NCBI GenBank assembly: GCA_903831485.1
Contig: CAIKXW010000049.1
Location: forward strand, 1-16,886
Origin: an uncultured Alphaproteobacteria bacterium
Lineage (GTDB): Bacteria; Pseudomonadota; Alphaproteobacteria; Caulobacterales; Hyphomonadaceae
DNA length: 16,886 bases
Direction: 5' to 3'
Shown here: positions 1-6,895 of the stretch, piece after piece
Numbering within the stretch: the stretch's first letter is position 1
Layout of the letters: each line of letters begins with the position of its first letter
Translations under genes and position numbers: made by a program
Notes under the pieces: model-generated
Seen by the model: only the letters and a program-made list of their open reading frames with translations
Told to the model about the DNA's origin: nothing
The model's database searches: none

Positions 1-1
1 G

Positions 2-32
2 AACGGCCCGGTGGAAACACCGGGCCGTTTTT
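2..32 (+). terminator. Rho-independent terminator of an upstream gene
   Basis: An 11-bp perfect stem (aacggcccggt at 2-12 pairing with accgggccgtt at 19-29) encloses a six-base loop and is followed by a short T run (28-32). It presumably ends a forward-strand gene lying left of the window, because no gene inside the window precedes it. Confidence 0.85.
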
Positions 33-118
33 CGTCATGCGAGAAGCTTCGACGCAGAGCGCCGGGCGCCATTCATCCGCCCGATTCTCTGCCAAGCCTC
101 GGCGCAAGGAGAACGCCC

Positions 119-706
119 ATGCGCACGATGATCTTCGCTTTCGCGGGACTTGCCGTCACCGCCTGCGGACAAGCGGAAACCGAAATCGCCGCCGTTCCTG
201 CGGCGACTGAAGAGGCGCCTCCTGCCGCCGCCATGCCCTCCGCAGCAATCGGTGGCTGGGAGGTCGACCAGACTGCCTATGCGCTCAGCAACACGGCGCT
301 CCCTGCGATGACTGGCACGAGGCCGGATGGATCGGCCTTCACGACCGAAGCGATGCGCGGCCGCTGGACCATCCTCGGCCTGTGGTCTGGCCCTGCGCCT
401 GCCGATGAAGCCAGCTTCACTGCTGCGCTGAGTTCAGCTGCGGACCAGGACCCTGATCTCGATGTGCTTGTGATACACGCAGCCGGCGCCGCGCCGCAGC
501 CTCCTCCGCCGTGGCCGATGCTGGAAGACAGCGGCAAGCTGATCAGCGTGTTGGCGCCGCCGACCACGCCGGCTTACCTGCTCGTTGGCCCGGATCTGAC
601 GATCGAGGGCTATCGCGGCGCCCTATCTGAAACGCCAGACGATGGCATCAAGTCGGTCATCCGCGGCGTCGCGGAGATCCGCAAGCAGATCGCCACGCTG
701 CAATAG
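119..706 (+). CDS. Thioredoxin-fold-like lipoprotein without a CxxC motif
   Basis: A 195-residue exported protein of unknown specific role. I start at ATG 119 because an AAGGAG ribosome site lies just upstream and the N-terminus then reads as a lipoprotein signal. A short hydrophobic stretch ends in a VTAC lipobox, making Cys16 the likely lipidated residue. An Ala/Pro/Glu-rich linker to about residue 45 follows. The remainder has the look of a TlpA/peroxiredoxin-like thioredoxin fold: a WTILGLWSG strand, a DLDVLVIHA strand, a TTPAYLLVGPD segment where the cis-proline of such folds would sit, and a final helix. The mature part contains no cysteine apart from the lipobox, so redox activity is unlikely. 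It ends directly against the convergent glutathione S-transferase gene with no spacer. The fold assignment is by eye only. Confidence 0.75.
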   Translation: MRTMIFAFAGLAVTACGQAETEIAAVPAATEEAPPAAAMPSAAIGGWEVDQTAYALSNTALPAMTGTRPDGSAFTTEAMRGRWTILGLWSGPAPADEASFTAALSSAADQDPDLDVLVIHAAGAAPQPPPPWPMLEDSGKLISVLAPPTTPAYLLVGPDLTIEGYRGALSETPDDGIKSVIRGVAEIRKQIATLQ

Positions 707-1333
707 TCAGCGGCCGAGCGCGTATGCGCCGCCTTTCTCTATCGCGCGTATCCAGGCGGGCCGGGCATGGATGCGGTCGAGCCAGGCATTGAAGTTCGGA
801 TAGGACGGCAGGGCGCCCTGCGCGCGCGCCACTTCGGCGACGAAGCTCATTTGCACATCTGCGCCCGTCAGGCTGTCGCCGACGAAGAACTGCGTGCCGG
901 TGAGATGTCCCTCGATGAAGCTCAGATGGTTGGCCGTCTCGCTCGAGATGCGCGGCTCGAGCGGCGCGCCAGCATCCTTCAGCCTCCCGACATAGAGGCG
1001 CAGCATCAGGGGAAGCATCGCTGACCCTTCGCCATAGTGCAGCCACTGGACGTAGCTGTCATAGTGCCGCGTCGCCATGTCGGGCTGCATGCGACCGCCG
1101 CCGTGATGGCGGATGATGTAGTCGATGATCGCGCCGGTCTCGATGATGGTGGCGTCGCCATCGGTGATGACGGGGCTCTTGCCGAGTGGGCTCACGGCCT
1201 TGAGCTCCGGCGGAGCAAGGCGGGTCTGCGTATCGCGCTGGTAGATTTTGAGCTCATAAGGAAGCCCCAGCTCCTCCAGCAGCCACAGGATGCGCTGCGA
1301 GCGTGACTCGTTGAGATGGTGAACCGTGAGCAT
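707..1333 (-). CDS. Glutathione S-transferase family protein
   Basis: A 208-residue cytosolic protein of normal GST length. GSTs conjugate glutathione to electrophiles or act as glutathione-dependent reductases; the substrate cannot be read here. The N-terminal thioredoxin-like domain starts MLTVHHLNESRSQRILWLLE, with a Ser in the NESRSQR stretch as the likely glutathione-activating residue. It continues to SPLGKSPVITDGD (the conserved cis-proline region) and ETGAIIDYI (the usual glutathione gamma-glutamyl contact). The all-helical C-terminal domain covers about residues 85-208 and includes the GDSLTGADVQMSF N-capping region. The ATG at 1331-1333 is chosen because the fold begins there and an AGGA lies upstream; an in-frame start 19 codons earlier adds only non-conserved residues. 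The stop abuts that of the convergent lipoprotein gene. Confidence 0.92.
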   Translation of the reverse strand: MLTVHHLNESRSQRILWLLEELGLPYELKIYQRDTQTRLAPPELKAVSPLGKSPVITDGDATIIETGAIIDYIIRHHGGGRMQPDMATRHYDSYVQWLHYGEGSAMLPLMLRLYVGRLKDAGAPLEPRISSETANHLSFIEGHLTGTQFFVGDSLTGADVQMSFVAEVARAQGALPSYPNFNAWLDRIHARPAWIRAIEKGGAYALGR

Positions 1334-1918
1334 GGGATGTGTCCTGAGAAAGCGTGGAGAGCAGTCTCGGCCAGCGGAATTGAATTGCATAGACCCTCAA
1401 AAGCGAAGAGCCCCGCGCCCAAGGGACACGAGGCTCTTCTGGCTTTCGCCTTCGCCACTCAAGAGAGCGGCTGTTCAAGCAGGCCGTTCAAGGCCAGCAT
1501 ATGTCGTTCTGAATTTTGCTGATGACGACTCGAAACGTCCTGGCCAGGCGCGCTTCCGATCGAGCCGGGGCCCCACCGCATTCGGGGAGCCCGGATTTCT
1601 AAGCAGGTGGAGCCTCCATGCGCATCTCCTTGTGTTTCACCGCGTCCGCTGGCGCAGCGCTACGACCGGACTTCGTTCGTGGCATGCCGCTCACGGAATG
1701 CCGTCTCGCGTCACCGGAGCCGCTGGTGCTCCGCGGACGAGCAGAGGCTACGCCCATCCTCCCGATCGTCAACCGCAAGAGGTCAGAAAGTCGATCACGA
1801 TGCAGTCTCAAATCTCCGCGCACTCCCCGCGCCGCGCACAGGAAACGGCTTGGCTTCACCGGCGTGTGCTGCATAGTCCGCGGAACGGCGCCTGAGAGCG
1901 CCGATGGGAGGGACATTG
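1334..1918. other. Intergenic region of about 585 bases without a convincing gene
   Basis: This gap separates divergent starts, the GST gene to the left and the MFS transporter to the right. Several open frames cross it, but none begins with a good ribosome site, none gives a protein I recognise, and their composition is arginine/serine-rich as expected of out-of-frame reading in GC-rich DNA. A hairpin with an 8-bp stem (gaagagcc 1405-1412, ggctcttc 1432-1439, 19-base loop) sits about 75 bases upstream of the GST start. Read on the reverse strand it is followed by gctttt, so it could attenuate or end reverse-strand transcription. A 31-codon frame at 1801-1895 is too short to support. The region may hold promoters for both neighbours or a decayed gene. 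Confidence 0.5.
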
Positions 1919-3364
1919 ATGACGAGCACCACAACGGCTTCGGCCGTCGCGCCGCCCTTGTCCTCGCCGATGCCTGTTCCATACCGCCGCTATGCGCTCG
2001 GACTTCTGGTCGCGATCTACACGGTCAACTTCCTCGACCGACAGATCGTCACCATCCTGATCCCCGACATCAAGCGCGACCTCAACCTGTCCGACAGCGA
2101 AGTGGGCGCGATGGCGGGTCTGTGGTTCGCCATCCTCTATACCACGCTCGGCATTCCCATCGCGCGATGGGCGGACCGGGGCGACCGGCCCTTCATCATG
2201 ACGGCCTCGCTCGCCGTGTGGAGCGGCTTCACAGTGCTTGCAGGCTTCGCGCAGAACTTCCTGATGCTGGCGATCTCTCGCGCCGGTGTTGGCGTCGGTG
2301 AAGCGGGCTGCACGCCGACAGCGCATTCGCTGCTCACCGACTATTTCCCGAAGGAGTCGCGCGCGCGCGCGCTGGCAATTTACTCGATGGGCATTTCCAT
2401 CGGATCGCTTCTGGGGATGGCCCTCGGCGGCATCATTGCAGCCAACTGGGGCTGGCGCACTGCTTTCTTTGTCGCTGGCGCGCCGGGCTTGATCCTCGCC
2501 GTGGTGTCCGCGATGACGCTGCTTGAGCCGCGCCGCGCGTCAAATCTTATCGCGGCTGAAGCCGCTGCCAGAGCCGCGGCCGCCATTCCAACCAAAGTCG
2601 CGCTGAATGTGCTCAGCAAGAAGCCGACCTTCTGGTTCTTTGCGCTGGGCGCCGCGTTTGCCGCGACGGTTTCCTACTCGCACTCCTTCTTCCTGGCCGG
2701 GTACTTTCTCTACACGCAGCCGCAGGGCCTCGCAGACGCCGCGGCTTTCTACGGCATCGGCGGAAGCAATGCCGGCACGTCCTATCTCGGAATTGGCCTT
2801 GGCTTCTCGGCCGGCATTGGCGGCGTTATCGGTTCGTGGATCGGCGGCTGGTGGTGCGACAAGTACGGCGCGAAGGACCTGCGGCAGTTCGCGACCCTGC
2901 CGCTGATCTTCCCGTTCATCGGCCTGCCCGTCTTCTGGTACGTCGCGCAGATGGACGACATGGTGCTGGCGATGATCCTGATGATCATACCGAACATCGG
3001 CGTCGCGATCTGGTATGGACCGGTATATGGAGGCGTGCCGGGCCTCGTGCCGCCGGCGATGCGCGCGACCGCTGCTGCGATCCTCCTTTTCGTGGTCAAC
3101 ATGATCGGCCTCGGCGCTGGTCCGACGCTGTTCGGCATTGCGAGCGACGCCTTCGCCAACTGGCATCACACGCAAGCCGGCACGGGGCTCGACGTCGCCA
3201 CCTGTAAATCCATCGCGCAGGACGCGCCGCAGTTTGCGACCTGCTTCACCAACCAGGTCGAGGGCCTGCGCAACACCATCTACTGGTCGACGTCGATCCA
3301 TGTCCTCAGCTGGATTGCCTTCGCGCTCACCATCCTGACGATCAGGAAGGACATGGAGAGCTGA
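1919..3364 (+). CDS. MFS transporter, spinster-like
   Basis: A 481-residue inner-membrane transporter of the major facilitator superfamily, with about twelve hydrophobic segments. The first segment contains the VNFLDRQIVTILIPDIK signature common to spinster-like bacterial MFS proteins. The loop between segments 2 and 3 carries motif-A-like residues (GIPIARWADRGDR), and a second copy follows in the C-terminal half (SWIGGWWCDKYGAKDLR). Segment 4/5 has RAGVGVGEAGCTPTAHSLL. The loop before the last segment is long, with two cysteines twelve residues apart (ATCKSIAQDAPQFATCF) that could form a periplasmic disulfide. In sphingomonads and hyphomonads such transporters often sit beside hydrophobic-substrate catabolism genes, but no such gene adjoins it here, so the substrate is open. 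ATG 1919 is chosen because GGGAGGGA at 1906-1913 is well spaced for it; an ATG at 1904 lies inside that site's upstream flank. Confidence 0.92.
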   Translation: MTSTTTASAVAPPLSSPMPVPYRRYALGLLVAIYTVNFLDRQIVTILIPDIKRDLNLSDSEVGAMAGLWFAILYTTLGIPIARWADRGDRPFIMTASLAVWSGFTVLAGFAQNFLMLAISRAGVGVGEAGCTPTAHSLLTDYFPKESRARALAIYSMGISIGSLLGMALGGIIAANWGWRTAFFVAGAPGLILAVVSAMTLLEPRRASNLIAAEAAARAAAAIPTKVALNVLSKKPTFWFFALGAAFAATVSYSHSFFLAGYFLYTQPQGLADAAAFYGIGGSNAGTSYLGIGLGFSAGIGGVIGSWIGGWWCDKYGAKDLRQFATLPLIFPFIGLPVFWYVAQMDDMVLAMILMIIPNIGVAIWYGPVYGGVPGLVPPAMRATAAAILLFVVNMIGLGAGPTLFGIASDAFANWHHTQAGTGLDVATCKSIAQDAPQFATCFTNQVEGLRNTIYWSTSIHVLSWIAFALTILTIRKDMES

Positions 3365-3379
3365 GCTACGGCAGCCGCG

Positions 3380-3628
3380 CTACTTCGGCGCGTCTGAACG
3401 TCCGCGCAGTTCGGGCGATTTATCGTCGGTCACTGCAGCGACGCACGCCTTGTATTCCTCGGCAAGCAGAGCGTCCGCGCGACCCTGTCGGTAACCGGTG
3501 ATCGCAGCACATGCCTTCCCGGCCTCGACCCTTTCGGGATCGGGCTGCAGGACAGGCTCAGCCAAAGGCGCGGGCGGCGCTCCATCGCATCCCGCCAGCA
3601 GCACCGCAGCAAACAGCAATCCGCGCAT
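3380..3628 (-). CDS. Small lipoprotein, unknown function
   Basis: An 82-residue protein with a clear lipoprotein signal: MRGLLFAAVLLAGC, lipobox LAGC with Cys14, followed by a Pro/Ala-rich linker. The mature part is short and charged (ERVEAGKACAAITGYRQG, then EEYKACVAAVTDDKSPELRG) with two further cysteines that could pair. An AAGGA ribosome site lies six bases before the ATG at 3626-3628. The open frame extends further upstream, but that extension would run through the promoter region shared with the divergent dioxygenase gene. It is convergent with the MFS transporter, 15 bases from its stop. I recognise no family. Confidence 0.7.
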   Translation of the reverse strand: MRGLLFAAVLLAGCDGAPPAPLAEPVLQPDPERVEAGKACAAITGYRQGRADALLAEEYKACVAAVTDDKSPELRGRSDAPK

Positions 3629-3711
3629 CCGCGATCCTTGGCCGAAGCCCAACCAGGGCGCAGACTGCCGCGGACATTCCTCGCAATTCGTCAACGCGGG
3701 CGGAGCACTTG

Positions 3712-3725
3712 ATTGCAAATGCAAC
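3712..3725. promoter_or_regulatory. Candidate operator palindrome upstream of the dioxygenase gene
   Basis: ATTGCAAATGCAAC is a near-palindrome (TTGCA...TGCAA) that matches 12 of 14 bases of the perfect palindrome before the pirin gene at 5679-5692. The bases after it are also alike (aatgtcc here, tacatgtcc there). It lies in the 116-base gap between the divergent lipoprotein and dioxygenase genes. Its position argues against a dioxygenase start at ATG 3727, one base beyond it. The binding protein is unknown. Confidence 0.55.
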
Positions 3726-3744
3726 AATGTCCATGTTGAGGAGC

Positions 3745-4524
3745 ATGTTGCCAGCGATCTTCGTTTCCCACGGCTCCCCCATGCTCGCGATCGAGCCCGC
3801 AGAGGCGCGCGACTTTCTCGCGGATCTTCCGCGGCTCCTTCCCGAGCGTCCGAGGGCAATCCTCGTTATCTCGGCCCATTGGGAGCGCCTGCGCCCCGCC
3901 GTGAATGCGCCCGCGCATAACGAGACCATCCACGATTTCGGCGATTTTCCGCAGGCCCTGTTCGACCTGCAATACCCCGCCCCTCCCGCGGCCGACCTCG
4001 CGCATCGTGTCGCCGAACTCCTGACGGCCGGCGGCATGCCGACGGATATCGACACGCGCCGCGGTCTCGACCATGGCGCATGGGCGCCACTGATCGTGGC
4101 CTGGCCCGACGCGAACGTGCCCGTGCTGCAGCTGTCGGTGCAGACGCGCCTCGGTCCGGAACATCATTTCCGCCTCGGGCAGCTGCTTGCGCTGCTGCGC
4201 GAGGAAGGCGTGCTGATCCTCGGCTCCGGCAGCTTCACGCACGACCTGTCGAGCTTCCGCATCTCGGGCGGCCGTATCGATGCGCCGGAACAGGACTGGG
4301 TCCGCAGCTTCGCTGACTGGATGGTGTCGGCCCTGCGGGAGGGCCGCATCGACGACCTCTTGAACTACCGCACGCGCGCACCGGAAGCGGTTCACAACCA
4401 TCCGACCGAAGAACACCTGCTACCGCTTTACGTAGCGCTCGGCGCAGGCGCCGACCGCACTTCGCACCTGCACCAGAGCACCACTTACGGCATCCTGCGG
4501 ATGGACGCGTTCGCGTTCGGTTGA
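3745..4524 (+). CDS. DODA/YgiD-type class III extradiol dioxygenase
   Basis: A 259-residue cytosolic protein of the LigB-like family that includes 4,5-DOPA dioxygenase YgiD of E. coli. These enzymes use a metal bound by histidines to cleave a catechol ring next to its hydroxyls. Expected residues are present: FVSHGSPM (His9), VISAHWE (His45), LDHGAWAPL (His110, the region of the conserved catalytic histidine), SGSFTHDLSSF (His166) and NHPTEEHLLPL (His219/His224). Length fits the family (about 260-270). The start is uncertain: GAGGAG at 3738-3743 is close to ATG 3745 and TTG 3748, and the fold begins at once (PAIFVSHGSP). ATG 3727 and 3733 are also in frame but lie on or against the palindrome and lack a ribosome site. 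The shared upstream palindrome links it to the pirin gene 1.2 kb downstream. The true substrate is unknown. Confidence 0.9.
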   Translation: MLPAIFVSHGSPMLAIEPAEARDFLADLPRLLPERPRAILVISAHWERLRPAVNAPAHNETIHDFGDFPQALFDLQYPAPPAADLAHRVAELLTAGGMPTDIDTRRGLDHGAWAPLIVAWPDANVPVLQLSVQTRLGPEHHFRLGQLLALLREEGVLILGSGSFTHDLSSFRISGGRIDAPEQDWVRSFADWMVSALREGRIDDLLNYRTRAPEAVHNHPTEEHLLPLYVALGAGADRTSHLHQSTTYGILRMDAFAFG

Positions 4525-4628
4525 ACTCGCCCACTGACGAGTGCGTGCACACTCTGTTGCTTGGACCAATCCTGCGCTAATTCAGGGTCAAAGCCGGAGA
4601 AACCGGTTGAAACTGTCAGGCAGGAAAC

Positions 4629-5474
4629 ATGACCACGATCGCTGCACCACGCCCTCGCTCAAGCCTCTTCCGCCGCGCCGCTTTCGCGCTTGCCGCTGCA
4701 TCGGCGCTTTTCGCGTCCGCCTGTGCAAGCATGGGCAACATGATGAGCGAGCCGCAGCAACCCGCCATCGGTCTCTATGAGATGCGGATCTACACGCCCG
4801 CGCCGGGCAAGAAAGCCGCCCTCGATGCGCGCTTCCGCGACCATACGGTCGGCCTGTTCCAGAAGCACGGCATGACGCCTATCGGCTTCTTCCACGTCTA
4901 CACCCCGCCGGGCGCGCCGGCTGACGACCGCCTGTTCTACGTGATGGGCTACAAGGACCGCGCCGCACGCGATGAGTCTTGGCGTGCGTTCGCACAGGAT
5001 CCGGAGTGGCAGAAGGTCTATGCCGACAGCCAGAAGGACGGCTCGCTTACCACGCAGGGCGGCATCGAGAATGTCTTCTTCAGCCCGGCGGAGTATTCGC
5101 CGAAGCTCAACCTCACGCCGTCAGCCACGCCGCGCCACTTCGAGTATCGCGTCTACACGGGAAACCCGGGCAAGCTGGAAAACATCCACGCCCGCTTCCG
5201 GGACCACACCATGCGCATCTTCGCGCGCCTCGGCATGGCCAACTATCTTTACTGGCGCCCCGTCGCCGACCAGCCGGCGCAAACCGACAAGATGGCCTAC
5301 ATGCTTGCCTTCCCCACCGCGGCAGCCCGCACGACCATGTGGCAAGCCTTCGGCGCCGACGAAGAATGGAAGAAGGTCTCAGCCGAAAGCCAGGTCGGCG
5401 GCCAGCTGCTCAAGACCCCGGGCGGCGTCGTCTCGGTCCAGCTGACGCCGACGGACTACTCGCCGCTGCGCTAG
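4629..5474 (+). CDS. Exported tandem NIPSNAP-family protein, probable lipoprotein
   Basis: A 281-residue protein with two NIPSNAP (dimeric alpha/beta-barrel-like) domains. The first covers about residues 48-155 (LYEMRIYTPAPGKK, then ARFRDHTVGLFQKHGM) and the second about 170-280 (FEYRVYTGNPGKLENIHARF, then RDHTMRIFARLGM). Both repeats carry ARFRDHT and a late W-x-AF-x(5)-W motif (WRAFAQDPEW, WQAFGADEEW), so the duplication is internal and old. The N-terminus has RR at 15-16, a hydrophobic run and ASAC, making Cys32 a plausible lipidation site; the lipobox is weaker than usual. Most bacterial NIPSNAP proteins are single-domain and cytosolic with no settled activity. CAGGAAAC precedes the ATG. 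It ends with its own strong terminator and sits between the dioxygenase and the pirin. Confidence 0.85.
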   Translation: MTTIAAPRPRSSLFRRAAFALAAASALFASACASMGNMMSEPQQPAIGLYEMRIYTPAPGKKAALDARFRDHTVGLFQKHGMTPIGFFHVYTPPGAPADDRLFYVMGYKDRAARDESWRAFAQDPEWQKVYADSQKDGSLTTQGGIENVFFSPAEYSPKLNLTPSATPRHFEYRVYTGNPGKLENIHARFRDHTMRIFARLGMANYLYWRPVADQPAQTDKMAYMLAFPTAAARTTMWQAFGADEEWKKVSAESQVGGQLLKTPGGVVSVQLTPTDYSPLR

Positions 5475-5492
5475 TCAAACTGCAAACGATCG

Positions 5493-5524
5493 AGCCCCCG
5501 GCCCACAAAGCCGGGGGCTTTTTT
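5493..5524 (+). terminator. Rho-independent terminator after the NIPSNAP gene
   Basis: A perfect 10-bp GC-rich stem (agcccccggc 5493-5502, gccgggggct 5510-5519) with a seven-base loop runs straight into six T's (5519-5524). This is a textbook intrinsic terminator 18 bases after the NIPSNAP stop codon, so the pirin gene needs its own promoter. Confidence 0.95.
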
Positions 5525-5544
5525 GCGGCCATGATTAAGCGCCG

Positions 5545-5623
5545 TTAGGACTACCCCAATTCCTTACGCATCTTAGGAATAGCCCCATTCCTGCGATCGT
5601 TAGGAATTGCCCAATTCCTGACG
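5545..5623. repeat. Three tandem copies of a ~24-bp inverted-repeat unit
   Basis: Copies begin at 5545, 5573 and 5600 (spacing 28 and 27 bases). The third contains the perfect inverted repeat AGGAATTG-cc-CAATTCCT (5602-5619). The second has AGGAAT...ATTCCT. The first is more diverged on its left arm (AGGACT...AATTCCT). All start TTAGGA, keep a C-rich centre and end in CG. They lie between the NIPSNAP terminator and the pirin promoter, which suggests a cluster of operators for one DNA-binding protein. No family assignment is possible from the sequence. Confidence 0.7.
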
Positions 5624-5669
5624 GCCGTTGACCATTGGCCCGGCTCAGGGTGGGCTCCGGCGCGACCAC

Positions 5670-5698
5670 TTGAATCTTGTTGCATATGCAACTACATG
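5670..5698 (+). promoter_or_regulatory. Candidate pirin promoter with embedded 14-bp palindrome
   Basis: TTGAAT (5670-5675) and TACATG (5693-5698) are separated by 17 bases and resemble weak -35 and -10 elements. The spacer holds the perfect palindrome GTTGCATATGCAAC (5679-5692). A protein bound there would block RNA polymerase, so a repressor that responds to a small molecule fits best. The palindrome is clear; the promoter elements are only moderate matches. Confidence 0.5.
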
Positions 5699-5730
5699 TC
5701 CGCCAACGCAGTAGCACGAGGAGTTCGCAT

Positions 5731-6429
5731 ATGATCGAAGTCCGTCCTTTTGACACCCTTGGCGGCGCCAACCATGGCTGGCTTGACGCCCACCACCACT
5801 TTTCGTTCGCGGAATACTATGACCCCAACCGCATGAACTGGGGCAGGCTCCGCGTCTGGAATGACGATATGATCGCGCCGAAGTCCGGCTTCCCGCCGCA
5901 CCCGCACAGCGACATGGAGATCATCACCTACGTCCGCACCGGCGCCATCACCCACCAGGACTCGATCGGGAACAAGGGCCGCACCGCTGCAGGAGACGTG
6001 CAGGTCATGTCCGCTGGCACGGGCGTGCGACATGCCGAGTACAATCTCGAGGACGAGACCACGACCATCTTCCAGATCTGGATCGAGCCGGACCGTCACG
6101 GCCAGAAACCCAGCTGGGGGGCGCGGCAGTTTCCGAAGTCGGACCGGACCGGCGCCTGGTCCATCCTGGCGTCTGGCAAGGGCGATGAAGGCGCGCTCGG
6201 CATCCAGGCCGACGCACGTGTCGCCGGCGTTACATTGGAAGCCGGACAAGAAATCGTCTGGGAAACAACGGCCGAGCGGCATGTCTACGCCGTCGCCGCA
6301 ACCGGCGCGATCGAAGTGGAGGGCAAGCACGCAAAGGCGCGGGATGGCGTCGCCATCACCGGGTCGAACCGTATCGTCTTCCGTGCGGTCGAAGGCCCTG
6401 CCGAGATCGTGCTCACCGACACGGTTTGA
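5731..6429 (+). CDS. Pirin family protein (YhhW-like)
   Basis: A 232-residue bicupin protein. Bacterial pirins such as E. coli YhhW bind a metal and can oxidise flavonoids like quercetin; others act in redox or quinone metabolism. The metal ligands fall at the family positions: His57 and His59 (PPHPHSDMEI), His101 and Glu103 (GVRHAEYN). The MSAGTGVRHAEYN and FQIWIEPD motifs are typical. Length equals that of YhhW. The start at ATG 5731 follows GAGGAG (5718-5723) with a seven-base spacer; in-frame ATGs upstream at 5677 and 5686 lie on the palindrome. It is monocistronic by appearance. It shares its candidate operator with the dioxygenase upstream, a pairing that makes sense because pirin and YgiD-like genes are often found together in proteobacteria. 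Confidence 0.93.
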   Translation: MIEVRPFDTLGGANHGWLDAHHHFSFAEYYDPNRMNWGRLRVWNDDMIAPKSGFPPHPHSDMEIITYVRTGAITHQDSIGNKGRTAAGDVQVMSAGTGVRHAEYNLEDETTTIFQIWIEPDRHGQKPSWGARQFPKSDRTGAWSILASGKGDEGALGIQADARVAGVTLEAGQEIVWETTAERHVYAVAATGAIEVEGKHAKARDGVAITGSNRIVFRAVEGPAEIVLTDTV

Positions 6430-6517
6430 CAGCCTGAGCCGGTCCTATGCCATTCTCCCCTGGCCCGGCCTGCGCTAGCTTCCCGTGAGGCCCGGCCAGC
6501 AGGGGAATCCAAACACC

Positions 6518-6760
6518 ATGAGAAAAGCCATCATTGCCGCGACGCTGGTGGCTACGACGCCCCTGCTGCAGGGCTGTCTGGTCGCGGATGTCGCCGGCGT
6601 CGCGATCGGCGTCACCGGAGCGGCGGTCGGCGCGGTCGGCGGCGCAGCAATCGACCTCGTCACCACCGACGAAGATGAACGCCAGCAGCAGGAAATCGAT
6701 CAGCTGAAGAAGGACAACGAGGAACTTCGCAAACAGCAACAATCCTCAAAACCGCAATAG
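6518..6760 (+). CDS. Small lipoprotein with glycine zipper and coiled coil
   Basis: An 80-residue envelope protein. The signal MRKAIIAATLVATTPLLQGC has a good lipobox (LQGC, Cys20). A glycine/alanine-rich zipper-like stretch follows (VAIGVTGAAVGAVGGAA, about residues 26-45), and then a charged, Gln/Lys/Glu-rich C-terminus (residues 50-75) that would form a short coiled coil. This plan (lipid anchor, glycine zipper, coiled coil) recalls small outer-membrane lipoproteins, but I cannot name a family. AGGGGA at 6501-6506 precedes the ATG; a GTG at 6485 in the same frame is less likely because it would put eleven residues ahead of the signal peptide. Confidence 0.75.
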   Translation: MRKAIIAATLVATTPLLQGCLVADVAGVAIGVTGAAVGAVGGAAIDLVTTDEDERQQQEIDQLKKDNEELRKQQQSSKPQ

Positions 6761-6895
6761 CGCCCCTTTCAGACCGCCGCCGTTCATCCCACTTTCATGT
6801 TGGATCTGGTCTGCTTCTGGCGACGCGCCGTAGACATGACGCGAACCTGGAATGGACCCGGGATTTCAAGACCACAGGACTACAGGGAGCAGAAC

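Noticed and set aside
1405..1439. Hairpin considered as a true terminator
   Set aside because: The loop is 19 bases, there is no T run on the forward strand, and no reverse-strand gene lies upstream to be terminated. It was noted in the intergenic entry instead.
1618..1896. Forward open frame beginning MRISLCFTASAG before the MFS gene
   Set aside because: It has no recognisable protein and runs on into the MFS gene in the wrong frame (to 2301). The composition is not convincing, so it was kept only as part of the gap description.
2540..3301. Long reverse-strand open frame of about 250 codons inside the MFS gene
   Set aside because: It is antisense to a transporter with clear helices and motifs. 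Its translation is Arg/Asp/Gly-rich with no recognisable domain, as expected of a GC-rich shadow frame.
3691..4416. Reverse-strand open frame of 241 codons opposite the dioxygenase
   Set aside because: The dioxygenase frame has conserved histidine motifs throughout; the antisense translation is low-complexity and crosses the shared promoter region.
4525..4554. Overlapping small inverted repeats (actcg/cgagt and gagtg/cactc) after the dioxygenase stop
   Set aside because: The stems are five base pairs with no T tail, and there is no second copy elsewhere in the window. They are too weak to call a terminator or operator.
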